This document shows, in pieces, positions 20,538 to 30,800 of a stretch of 64,000 nt of DNA. This DNA comes from Symsagittifera roscoffensis (lineage: Eukaryota > Xenacoelomorpha > Acoela > Convolutidae): contig NC_087070.1 in the NCBI RefSeq assembly GCF_963678635.1, forward strand, positions 21,807,461-21,871,460. Reading direction: 5' to 3'. Position 1 is the stretch's first letter. Every line of letters begins with the position of its first letter. The position numbers were made by a program, and so were the translations under genes. The notes under the pieces were generated by a model. That model saw only the letters and a list, made by a program, of their open reading frames with translations. It was not told where the DNA came from and did no database searches.

Positions 20538-22088
20538 TCATCGCCTGGTGCCCCTGCACCCTGATCCGAAAAGAGTTAACAAGATTTCGAAGATTTTCTC
20601 GGCAGTGTCACGTTGATATTGCTTCTTGGCCATGACACAGTTCAGGGCTGTCCGTTCCAAGTTGCTGGTGAGCGCGCTGCATTCCTGTCTCTCCGACAAG
20701 TCCTCTTCCTCGAAATGCAGCTTCATTACCTCTATCCAGGTATCAATACAGCCATCAGATTCGTCTTTATAGCATCTTGGTTTCTTAAAGACTCTTCTGG
20801 ACTTCTCACTGCGTTCATTGGTTCTGGATAACCTTGTCAGGAATGTCTCCAAAGACCTGTTTAGGGGTTCAAATGCTGTGGCAATTGCCGTAGCATCTCT
20901 CGAGTGTCCCGCTTGAGGGTCCTCACACCTCGTCAAAGGCTCCGTATGCGGTGCATCCCAGCAATCCGAATTGCCGTGAGTGTTTCCCGCTTGGGTGTCC
21001 TCATGACCCCTCCTCGGGCTTGCGTGCCCCCTGTTACCGGAATCACTTCTCCCAGTCGCATGTGTGCCTTGCGTTGGTCGTTCGTTAGAGGTTTGTTTGT
21101 TCCCCATTGAACTTGCTCTACTGTTCGGGCCCCATGCTCCATTACCCCTTGTGGCATAGCCTGATGAACTGCCACTGCCTCTAGTGGATCCATACGTCTT
21201 CCTTTTTTGATGTTCATTGAAGTTCACCCTCGGTTCCCTGCTGGGACCTCCCGAGTTCGGTTCTCCTTCTTTTGGTCCACTCTTGCTGCTTAGTAGCCCG
21301 TCCAACCTATCCATGATAGCCTGAGTTCGCCTTTCCATCATCGCGTCTATCTTCGTGTCGAGAGTCCCAAGAGACTGCTCTTGCTGAATTCTTAACTTCT
21401 CCATGTCGTCTCTTAAGCGTAACTCTCGCAGTTCCGCCTCTCTTGTCATTCGCGACAAGTTCTTTGCCATATGCTCGTCCGTTCTTTCTTTCAAGCGTTT
21501 TTCGCTCCTGTCAACTTCTTGTCTATTGCGGTTTATTTCTTCCCGCAGACTTTCTCTTTCAATGTGAACTGCTCTTTCTAGTTCACTCATTCTTATGGAC
21601 ATCTGTTCATTTTGTTCTCCTAAACTGTCCACTATGTTGTTAAAGGCTTCCTCTAGTGCTGCCCCGTTATCCACGAGTGGCGTCACTAGTGGTGGTGTAA
21701 CCCTGTCGGTCCCAGGTAGCTTCGTGCTGGTCGAGATCCGGGCTTTGACTCTCTGCTTCGACGTCTTTTCATTATCTACCTCATGATCCGCCGATGCGTT
21801 GCCTAGCCCTCTGTTTCTACTCTCCCCAGCTTGCAGCTCTGAACTTGTCATAATCGCGAAGTCTTTTGACTGGCCCGGTGTGTTTGGCTCTTTGCTTATC
21901 GTTGTCACTACACCAATTTTGTCCATGGTTCCAGTCTCTCTTCCGACGTATGCCTCATTCTCCTGGGTCGAACTATTGAGGCTGACTTGAGACCCAAAGT
22001 CCCCTTGCTCTTCTTCGTCCTCTTCCTTCTGGGATTCACCTTCATTTCCTTGCGCCTCCTCCCATGCTGAATGGAAAGATGTTTCCAA
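20538..22088 (-). CDS. Gag main ORF of Element A (516 aa)
   Basis: Gag forms the particle shell. The N-terminal 260 residues are charged with a long predicted coiled coil (ELERAVHIERESLREEINR region and following). A glycine- and serine-rich linker comes next, then a capsid-like helical region with the FKKPRCYKDE...TWIEVMKLHFEEE pattern of Ty3/gypsy Gag. The end runs out of frame in LFGSG, where the reading continues in the -1 frame into the nucleocapsid. Whether this is a lesion or a frameshift signal cannot be told from one copy; the same stretch also has a TAG, which favours a lesion. Confidence 0.75.
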   Translation of the reverse strand: METSFHSAWEEAQGNEGESQKEEDEEEQGDFGSQVSLNSSTQENEAYVGRETGTMDKIGVVTTISKEPNTPGQSKDFAIMTSSELQAGESRNRGLGNASADHEVDNEKTSKQRVKARISTSTKLPGTDRVTPPLVTPLVDNGAALEEAFNNIVDSLGEQNEQMSIRMSELERAVHIERESLREEINRNRQEVDRSEKRLKERTDEHMAKNLSRMTREAELRELRLRDDMEKLRIQQEQSLGTLDTKIDAMMERRTQAIMDRLDGLLSSKSGPKEGEPNSGGPSREPRVNFNEHQKRKTYGSTRGSGSSSGYATRGNGAWGPNSRASSMGNKQTSNERPTQGTHATGRSDSGNRGHASPRRGHEDTQAGNTHGNSDCWDAPHTEPLTRCEDPQAGHSRDATAIATAFEPLNRSLETFLTRLSRTNERSEKSRRVFKKPRCYKDESDGCIDTWIEVMKLHFEEEDLSERQECSALTSNLERTALNCVMAKKQYQRDTAEKIFEILLTLFGSGCRGTRR

Positions 22089-22491
22089 AGGTGTTCTTCA
22101 TTCTTTCTGAGAATGATGATGACGTTATCTGTTTCCCAGTTTCGCCTGCCATCATAGTGTTGTCTGTCGGAGATCTTCTAGTTGCCGCTATTTCAGTCGA
22201 GATGTCGGACAGTTCCGACATCTCTTCTCGATCCAGTGTCCCGGTGGAAGTGGCAAAATCATGGCCTTGTTCTACCGGAGTAGATTCACTCGCCAGTCTT
22301 CTGCCTCTCCCTTCCAGTCCATGTACTTCCTGGTCGTCGTTCATGGCATGGTCCGTATTGACCTCCACTTCTAATAGTTCTTTACGCTCTTCTGAGATCT
22401 TCTGACTTCTCGTTTCAACCATTCTGCCTGAAACCGTCTCCCCTTTGTCGGACCGGGATCGCTTGATCCAATCCACAAAAGGAATGGTCAT
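22042..22491 (-). CDS. first ORF of Element A, probable Gag N-terminus (149 aa)
   Basis: It starts at ATG 22491 (MTIPFVDWIKRSR) after the long leader and overlaps the main gag ORF by 47 bases in another frame. It is serine-, threonine- and acid-rich with no recognised domain. It may be the true start of Gag, split by an indel, or a separate small leader protein. The gag ATG at 22088 is internal to this overlap. Confidence 0.5.
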   Translation of the reverse strand: MTIPFVDWIKRSRSDKGETVSGRMVETRSQKISEERKELLEVEVNTDHAMNDDQEVHGLEGRGRRLASESTPVEQGHDFATSTGTLDREEMSELSDISTEIAATRRSPTDNTMMAGETGKQITSSSFSERMKNTFGNIFPFSMGGGARK

Positions 22492-25308
22492 CGTTTTTCT
22501 TTGCTCCTCAGGTATGAATTTCCTAGAGCTATTACCTCGTTATGGTATCCTTGACTTGTCTAGACTCATTCTCTATTTGTCACTTCTTAATGCCTATACA
22601 CTTCACTCGATTGCTAGTGACCTTATAGTTTTATTAACAATAATAATGACACAACACAATAACTTTCACAAGATTCTATTAAATAGTGACCACGAATCCC
22701 TGTATGTTATCAGAGTACAGTTTGTATAAAATTTATTCACACTAACCGATTATCGGTCGTAAGATTTGAAAACTAGCACAAAATGATGTTAGTAGTCAAT
22801 TTAAAAGATAGTGTACTCACTACCCAATCATGCACAGTTTATGTTGATTTAAAATGAAAAACAAAAAAAATATATAATGACAGAATATGAATATCTCTAT
22901 AAAAAAACGTATGTGTAATGTACTCTTAGTCGGTCGCAGTACAATAGTCGAACTTGTCCTTTAAAGAAAAAGCTCTCCTTACTCGGTGCTGCACCAATCA
23001 GACAAAACTTTGAAGGCAGTAATTTTCTCAAGTGGGCGTCTATTGCACCCACCGAGTACTGTGTTACCTATCTGCCTTCGTACTGCCCGAGCTAGACTTA
23101 CTGAAATCCTCAGGGCAGTCTCTTTTCACAAAAACGTAATATGTTACAATCCACACCAATGAATCACGCTTTTTTTAATATAGACTTAGTGTCGCGAATA
23201 TCCGAGTTCGGACCTGTTTTGTTTTGGTCTGGTTCTTATTGAAAGGCAAGTTACCAGTGCAGTCACTGATACGTAGCCTGTGTGCTAATAACTTAATACC
23301 TCTCACTTTAGTCTTTCTTTCGACTACCTAAGTCCTTTAATAAAATAATACCCCTCCGGATTGGCACAAATAGAACCCATCCGGACTAATAGAATCTAGA
23401 CCCCTCCGGATTGGGACCCCTCTGAGTTAGTTAATATAAGACCCCTCCGGATTTGGACCCCTCCGGATTCGGACCCCTCCTAACTTGAAAAATTTTTGAT
23501 CCCTCCGGATTGGGAACCCTCCGGTTTTGTAATAATAGCTTTCCGGAGATTTCCTTCTTTCAACCTATACCCCTCCGAATACGTTCCCCGATGCAATTTT
23601 GCTTTTTCAATTAACTAGGAAAGGTATTTATTACTTTCCTAGACCCTTCCGGATTGAAGTTAAGCCTCTTATTTGACAATTCACACTAACAATCTGCTAA
23701 ATTTGCTAAAAACAATCTCAAAAAATTTTCACGCTTACTTTTCCGAAAAACTTTTGTCCCTATCAGTAAGCTCAGCTAATTTCTGATCTATTGGTACCAA
23801 GATCAACTCGATATGCCCAGTAGTTCCAAAGTTATTAGCCAAAACTTCTTTTTTCTAAACTCAAAAATTTTCTCTCTTATAGGTTCCGCCTAACTTTTTC
23901 CGCAAATCTGGTCCTTTCGACCTAAAAATTATTGATCCGAGCTCAGAAGGCCTATACTCTTCTAGTTCAATGCAAAAGACCCGATCTAAAACGCTTTAGT
24001 TGAAAAAATTTGCGAAAAACTATGCTACCTGTACCCCTCCGGATTGATGAATCCACCAAATCAAACACGTTAAGTTCGATTTCTCTGCAACCCGGAAGGC
24101 TTTCGGGTAGCGGGTTTTAAAACTTGTAGATTCACCAGTGGACATTGTCCGAACAACTATTTTTACTGTTGTAACTCAAAAATTTCAAAAAATTTTCTGA
24201 ATTTATAGTGTTTCGTTTTTTCAAAAATCACGAAATTTCGGTTTTCGGTACCAAAATAGTTCCAACCACTCTCGACCTAAACTTAACCGGTTCTATCTAT
24301 TATGGTAGTGCAGTTACGATGTAACACACTACTTTAGCGCTTTTTTTCGTTTCAAAAAGTATAGATATCTCAAAAATCGCGACTTGTGGGGGGATCAAAA
24401 TATCGCTAAAAACCGGTCTGTTTTCGTTGTTTTTCAATGAAAAACGATATAGGACTATTAATATAGGCGATATAAGTAATAATAATAGTAATACTATATC
24501 CCTCCGGGTGTGTTTAATATCCGAATTAGGGTGCTTAACTCGGATATTCGCAGTTCGGTGAAGGGTCACTACAGTGTAGCACTGTCGAGCCCCCCACAGA
24601 TTACTATCTTATTTTTTGTACCAAAAGGGATACAAAACTTGTTAACGATACCCAACAGTCGATTGTTGTTGTCGTTGAGCCCCTTCTTGTTGCTCCTTGT
24701 ACTGCTTGCCGGATCAGTCTTCTCCCAAGACCCCTCCGAATTGAGCGCAAATCAGCTGACCCTTCCGGATTGAGCGCAATTTATCATTCACGTGCTTAAA
24801 TGCTCAAGTAACCCTACAGTACAAGCCTCACAAACGGGCTATAAAACTGATCGTAACAATCCTGACTGATATAAATACCTGTAAAAACAATATATCTATC
24901 AACAACAAACGGGGGGGTCGGATCACATCTTGTCTGGGGGGATGATTTCTACTGATTTTTTTAAAACTTTTTTGCTGTTTTTGGTTTTTTCGTATATTTT
25001 TTATGTTTTTTGTTTTTCATGGGTACTATACTACTTTTTGTTTGGTTTTATATATATCTTTAAGTGTTTTTGGTCGCAAACCATTCAGGAGATGACGGGA
25101 CCGCCGCGAATCCCCCCACCCTTCCTGGTTCGTGAACTTTCGGTCTTAACTAAGTTAAAAAGCTATTCACGGTAATCCGGAAGGCTTCCGCGTTCCGAAC
25201 TACCCTTCCGCCCCGGTGGTTTCGGCCTAATAAGGAAGTTAATGTGAGCATCCGCTCGGCGCGGAGTGCTCGTTAACGGTTCTGCCGGTCATGATGTTAA
25301 AAAAAAAT
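22492..25308 (-). other. 2.8-kb leader of Element A
   Basis: No long ORF in sense orientation. It contains a cluster of about ten CCCTCCGGATT-like motifs (densest at 23350-23540, others near 23645, 24040, 24730 and 24760), C- and G-runs near 24910-24940, and AT-rich spacers. A packaging signal and splice donor are expected in such a leader, but I cannot place either. Confidence 0.6.
23350..23540 (-). repeat. cluster of ACCCCTCCGGATTGG motifs
   Basis: On the plus strand the consensus ACCCCTCCGGATTGG occurs with small variations at about 23350, 23401, 23451, 23469 and 23500, plus degenerate copies such as CCCATCCGGAC. Related TTCCGGATT and AATCCGGAAGG motifs occur in both LTRs. Confidence 0.75.
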
Positions 25309-25325
25309 AACACCCAGGAGCGCCA
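25309..25325 (-). promoter_or_regulatory. candidate tRNA primer-binding site
   Basis: Twelve bases inside the 5' LTR the sense strand reads TGGCGCTCCTGGGTGTT, complementary to a tRNA 3' end ...AGGAGCGCCA. The TGG start fits the universal CCA tail, and the implied tRNA would have a coherent acceptor and T-stem. I cannot name the tRNA. The 12-base offset from the LTR is larger than usual. Confidence 0.55.
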
Positions 25326-25337
25326 TAAAAACATGTA

Positions 25338-26262
25338 TGTAACATTCGCCCGGAAGATACATATCGACGGAAAACAAAACTTAGTCTTAAGACGACTGGC
25401 TAACGTCTAAACAGAGCTTTGCATGCTTTTCACCGTCTCTACCAAGCCAGTACTTTTCGGTGGTCTTTTCCAACATCGGGTCGACAAAAACGTTACTGCT
25501 TTCGGCTTCGGTCAAAACACTCAAATTAACAAGATTACATGCAGAAAAAGTGAGCTCATGGCTGGGTCTCAGTATCCCCAGACCACGAGGTCACTCCTAA
25601 AAACAAGGCTACTACTATTTATTATATTACTATTGTTTTTGTTCAGTAGATAAAAATCATCATCTCCATCGAAGATGGATCAACCCTTTCCCACAACTCC
25701 TAGCTTCTCATCCTTATCAAAATGGATCTAGTTGTTAATTAAATTCAAATCAGGACATGACAAGAAGCTAAAAGATTATATAAAAGGCTAAAATTTTCAG
25801 TCCCGAAACCCTTCCGGATTCTTGAATCCACTGAATCAAGCTCGTTAATCTTGATTTCTTCTGAATCCGGAAGGCTGTCCTCCACCCTTCACCGTTGTCT
25901 GCAACGGCCTTGCAACTATTGTAGCGACACAATAGTTGCAACTCGGAACGTTCAGTGCTATTCCTGCAATCTGCTGTTGTTTTTTATCACAATTCTCGTA
26001 GTTATCGTCCGCGCAACTAATGCTGTTGTGTTGTTTTCTAGCTTTTCTGCCAAAATGGCCGTTTTTGAAGTTTCTCAGAAATGTTACATAATCACTTCGA
26101 AAATTTAAAAATTAGCAATTTCCGAATCCTTTAACCTTCACGTTTTGTTCAATCGTTCAAATAACGTTCTTAATTCTTAATAATCACCAATCCGGAAGGC
26201 TGGCTGCTAAAAATTCGAATTCTGCAGAGATTGCATTTTTCTCATTCTGGTCGAATGTCACA
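25338..26262 (-). repeat. Element A 5' LTR (925 bp)
   Basis: Direct copy of 1883-2807. It should carry the promoter: a TATA-like TTTTATATAA lies in sense orientation at about 25776-25785. The 13-bp hairpin is at 25910-25941. Right-hand flank ACGTAACG restores the interrupted older LTR. Confidence 0.93.
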
Positions 26263-26621
26263 CGTAACGATTCTCAGAAACGTCCAAAACGGCCATTTTG
26301 GCAGAAAAGCTAAAAAGCAACACAACAACGATAGTTCCGACGACGACAACAGCGAGAAAATTGAGAATAAGAATCAGAGAAAAGCAGAAGTAGCAGAAAC
26401 CACTCCAAGTTGCAACTATTGTGTCGCTACAATAGTTGCCAAGCAGTTGCTAACAACAGTGAGGGGTGGAAACCAGCCTTCCGGATTATAGAGAAATCAA
26501 GCTTAACGTGCTTGATTCAGTGGATTCGAGAATCCGGAGGGGTTTCGGGACTGAAACTTTTATCATCTTATGTGAACTTTTAGCTTCCCTGTCATGTCCT
26601 GAATTGAATTTAATTAACATC
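26263..26621 (+). repeat. right part of the older LTR
   Basis: Continues the 1706-1882 match: TTCTCAGAAACG, AACGGCCATTTTGGCAGAAAAG, the hairpin TTGCAACTATTGT..ACAATAGTTG, and the ATCCGG-flanked segment up to TTGAATTTAATTAACA. The match stops exactly where Element B's LTR starts, so the older LTR was interrupted or truncated a second time. Confidence 0.85.
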
Positions 26622-27475
26622 TATAACAGTCGCCTACTTCGGTCACATATGAGGCTTAAGAAAAATAGGCCCTATAACCATTGGCTCAAGAGTCAGGGAC
26701 ACTATCTCTTGTGTTTTTCTACCTCAAAACGGTCGGAGCCAATTCGGTTCGCTTGCGACATGAGACTAGAACCCGTTACAGCTTAAAGGCTACTAACAAA
26801 ATATCCCCCCACTCTAAAAAATAAGAACGTCCCCATACATAGGTCTCGAAATACCCAAAATACACGAACGCCGATAAAAACATGGTCGGAACAATCTGTT
26901 AAGTTACTTTTTATTGGACAGTGGAACTTTGAACCTTTTCAGATGGATCAACCTAAAACTCGCCTTATCTCAACAAAACAATCATAAAACACACTCGAGA
27001 AAATTAAATTAGGGACTCACATGTTGATGCACTCGATTACAAGGAGTAATTAAATTGATAAGCAACTCGAGAATTAGAGAATATAACAAGTTAAGTTCAA
27101 TACCAATCAGTTTTGATAACAGAAGTAAGTTCTGACTCTAGAATTGGAGTTTTTGTATGAACCATTGGGACACTCAAGCTGTCCACCTTTCCATTGAAGG
27201 TTCACTCTGGTTCGTTTCGAATAGATGTTCTCTCTTCTTTTTTTTATCTCTCCTCCTATTTCGGGATAAGACAGCTCTACTCGTGTCTTATTTTGTATTT
27301 GGAAATTGCGAATAGCTGATAGAAATTCTGATTTTTCACTTTGTGTTTTCAGTTGGTGCGAGAAAACTGAGCATGACAGGCTCTATTCGAAATTTTGAAA
27401 ATTAAAACTTCACTCCAAAATTACGTATTTTCGTGTCCCTCAAGGTCAAACTTCCAGATATGACCGACTGGCACA
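26622..27475 (-). repeat. Element B 3' LTR (about 854 bp)
   Basis: No second copy exists in the window, so the limits are inferred. The right limit (…GACTGGCACA) abuts the same 12-bp tract that flanks Element A's LTR. The left limit TATAACAGTCGCC resembles the Element A end TGTAACATTCGCC and coincides with the end of the older LTR match. The ends are partly inverted (CAGTCG / CGACTG). Confidence 0.65.
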
Positions 27476-27487
27476 TACTCCCCGGAC
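27476..27487 (-). promoter_or_regulatory. Element B polypurine tract
   Basis: TACTCCCCGGAC on the plus strand, identical to 2808-2819. Confidence 0.65.
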
Positions 27488-27881
27488 TCAAGATCGATGT
27501 CCTCATCGCGTGCTGTCTCTGTCAGTGAATCCCCAGAAGCCCGAGTGTCACTCAAGATACAGTGCCAGTGGTCATTTACAGAAGTTTGCAGCAGACTTAA
27601 GTTTATCTACCTTCCAAAATTCACAACCATATAAAATTTTCACACTATCGCTAAACAGCAATCAAAATCTGCACACACATGCACCTATGATTTCTCGCTT
27701 TTTAAGCTGGTAATTTAAAATTTCTTTTGTCCTATTCAATCAGGAAATTGTCATGCAGCGTTTTGATTTATATAATAGATCTAGCATATTAATAACAATA
27801 TCTCATTTGTTAAAAAAATTTTCTTTTTCGTGAACCCAGATTTCATCCGAGTTCACCCTCGAGCCCCCTCCCTCTCAAGAC
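27488..27881 (-). other. Element B 3' untranslated region
   Basis: AT-rich, no ORF seen; corresponds to 2821-3610 in Element A but is half as long. Confidence 0.5.
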
Positions 27882-30800
27882 TCAAAACTCTATAATTTTC
27901 CTTTTGAGCCACCGGCTCATCTCGTGTTCTTCGCCCTCGAGGTACCCGACCCAGATATGTTTGACACTGATCTGTTTCGATAGTGCCTCTTCGTCATCGG
28001 AGCTGATAACCATCTCCTCCCAAGCCTTCAGCTGTTCATAGGATCGCATCCACTCCCTTTGCTCTTGCAATCTCTTCGCTTGATTCGGTAAGCTCTTCAT
28101 CTACGACTCCCGGTTCAAACAGAAGGAATTGTGAAGACTCAGGCTTACATTCTTCGCCAGGTCCTCCTCCAGTATCGACTCCTTCGCTCTAGTGTTGTCT
28201 CTGGATACTCTACCCACTCTTTTCCACCCCGTCGTGATCGCATTTCGATGGGCCAGCAGAGGTCTCTTGAAGGCATCTGTTCCTATCTCGGCCTGGAATC
28301 GTCGATATTGATTTTGATGTTTCCACATATAACCAGGATGTTAACGTCGCGCGAAACCAAGGAAAAAATCTCAAGCGGCTCCACATGTGTCTGACTTCCA
28401 TTGGTATGGCGAATACCTTGCATGCGGTCTCGAACAACTCAAGTCTCCTGCTGTAATCTATCGCGTGAATCGACTCTGCTGTTGGCGTCTTCGATTCCCG
28501 ATACTTTGCTATGTTTTCTTCCATCCATCGTAGAGCCAGCATTGTGCTCACCACCAAGATGGTCACTTTTTGTTGATGCTCGGGTAGTCCCAACGACCTG
28601 ATTTCTTCTACATCCCAGATCAGGCAGAGATTGGCGTGGTCTGGGTACCACACTGTCTGCGCCAGACAGTGGCATGGACAATCCCCGTGTGTGAGGTCGA
28701 TGCTCCTAAGATTGCGTTCTCCCGAGGCTTCTAGGAGAGGCTCAAGTTCCATCATCTTCTCGTGTATCACGTCGACTTCTTCCAAGTTTGGAGCACCTAC
28801 CATGGGTTTCCCAATCACGTTTTGTCTCTCGTGGTCACTTGTATTTTCGCTCTCCAAGCCTAGAAGTTCTTCACCCCAGATTTCACTCAAGTCTCCCTTT
28901 GTTCTTTCGGCACTGTTCCTCGGATCTTCCTCAACAGCTTGTGTGAATGATGTGACATCCGAGCCAGTCTTACACATTTGGGCACTGAGAAGGCTTTGTC
29001 TATCAATATCCTCTGGCTGGACACTTCTACCATCGCCATGTGTAATGGATAGTGGCTGCCACATAGGTTGGCCATCACTGAAACCACTAGGGACTTCGCA
29101 TTTAGAGGCAGACCATAGGCTTCGCTCATGGGAAATCCCATCTCCGCTTCGAGTCCAACCTTCCAACTCTTGATGTGTTTCTGGGTCACTTGCAGTACTC
29201 CGGGCCATGACTCCACGCTCAACACGGTCACCAGGTGGTGTTCTGACTCTAGCCTCTCCAGTGACTGGAGACTGTACATTCTTGAGAAGAATCCCAGAGC
29301 TGTTGCTAGGTTCACCGTGGTACTCGCGTAACATCTGTATCTCACTTTTCTCCCTTTCGGTAATGTCTTCAAACCAGGTGACTAGGTCTTCTTTCTGGAA
29401 AGACTGTATCCTGACGCATGATCGTCCATCGCAGGTGTGCTCGCCATTCCCACACGTCGAGTCAAGACAACTGCCCGGCTCCATCTTCTTTACCGACCCT
29501 GTTCCACTCGTCATCTCACTTGACTCCTTCACATGAGGCAGGATCAGTCTATGTACTATACTCAAGGTCGCCAAATCTTCATTCTCTGTCGGCGCTAGTC
29601 TCACTCGCTCCGTGACCTCCTCGATCAGGCTCGCATGGGGATGTGGACACCAGGAGGGCCTGAGCAATTTCCACACCACTCTCAGATTAGTGGTCAACAT
29701 GCCGTTCCCGTTACCCATTTTTAAATCGACTCTTTTACTTGAGCGCGGCACACTTATTAATTCCGGTGTTTTCTCGAGAATCAAACCTAGGCTAGGTCTC
29801 TCTCTCTCCACAGTGTCTATCTCCATTATCTTCTCTGTCCAGAACTTCAGCAGCTCCGCCACTTCGTTATTTCTGTGGGCACCTCCAGCTTCCAAGTCCA
29901 AGAAAGGGTTGTATGCCATCCTCATCACTCCAGACACATACTGGTACTCTCCCTTTTTGTTGGGTTTCAAGTACTCTCCTGGCGAAGCCAAGTTACGGTG
30001 TACATCGTGTTTCTCCTCGAACTTCTTCTGTAGAATCTCCGTATCTCATCTAACTTCCTCTGGCTCTCTAGAGACTGCCTAGAACCATCCTCCTTTTCTA
30101 TCCCAGTACTCTGGTACACGTTCAAGACGACTGCGGAGACTCTCCTTTCCAGCGTCTTGCTTCCGATTGCTCTCTGGTGACATGCTAGGATGGTACTATC
30201 AGTCATCATCGACATTATTCACCTCAAGAAACAGGTAGCATCTTTCCTCCTTGCCAGACTCAAGCCTGAGTTATCCCTAGCAACGTGTTGCGTTAGCACT
30301 CGATACACCTCTAGATTCTTGCCTCCCAATTTCAACTTGTCGTACGAAGTCAGTGTCTCCAACTCTATTCCCAACAGGCTCCAAGCGAACATCAGTTGTC
30401 CTGCGGTTCTAATGAAGGGATTCGCCATCAACGGCGATGCCGACGAGGATGTTCTCATCGCTTCTTCAAAATGATCCTTTAACAAGTTCTGCCAAGTTCT
30501 CTTCAGTTGGCTCCCCCATTCCAATTTGTTGATGTCAGCCTTCTGCTGGGTAGCCCAGTTGCGTCGTTTGCGTGACACTCCACTTTCGAGCTTCTTCAGG
30601 CAGTCTTCCAATTCCTGCAATGTTTCCAGGGCCACCCACCACGGTCGGGAGGTGTTTCTCGTTTTATTCTTCTCAAGAGGATCGCTAGTCACTTGCTTCC
30701 CAGTAGCCTGGTGTTCATTTGAGACCCATTGTTTGCCGACGTCCACTTCCCAGGTCTGCCCGCTCGTCGAACCTCGCTTCATTTTCGTCCTCTGAGGCTT

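Larger units (their letters stand above)
1883..26262 (-). mobile_element. Element A: giant Ty3/gypsy-like LTR retrotransposon with extra genes (24.4 kb)
   Basis: The element is bounded by 925-bp direct repeats at 1883-2807 and 25338-26262 that begin TGTAACATTCG and end CGAATGTCACA on the plus strand. In sense order (minus strand) it holds a PBS candidate, leader, gag, two CCHC knuckles, retropepsin, RT with YVDD, RNase H, DD35E integrase with a GPF module, and then about 10 kb of non-canonical ORFs. The order protease, RT, RNase H, integrase is that of Ty3/gypsy. The flanks share ACGT, a 4-bp target duplication if the LTR ends one base earlier at 26261. Gag-pol and cargo are interrupted by several frameshifts and lone stop codons, so this copy is probably not autonomous. 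Most LTR elements are 5-10 kb, so the length is unusual. Confidence 0.93.

Noticed and set aside
20538-20560. Programmed -1 frameshift between gag and nucleocapsid
   Set aside because: A lone TAG at 20443 in the downstream frame and the many other lesions make a one-base deletion in a G run the simpler explanation.
23350-23540. CRISPR-like array in the leader
   Set aside because: Motifs are short, unevenly spaced, without uniform spacers, and the context is a eukaryotic retroelement.
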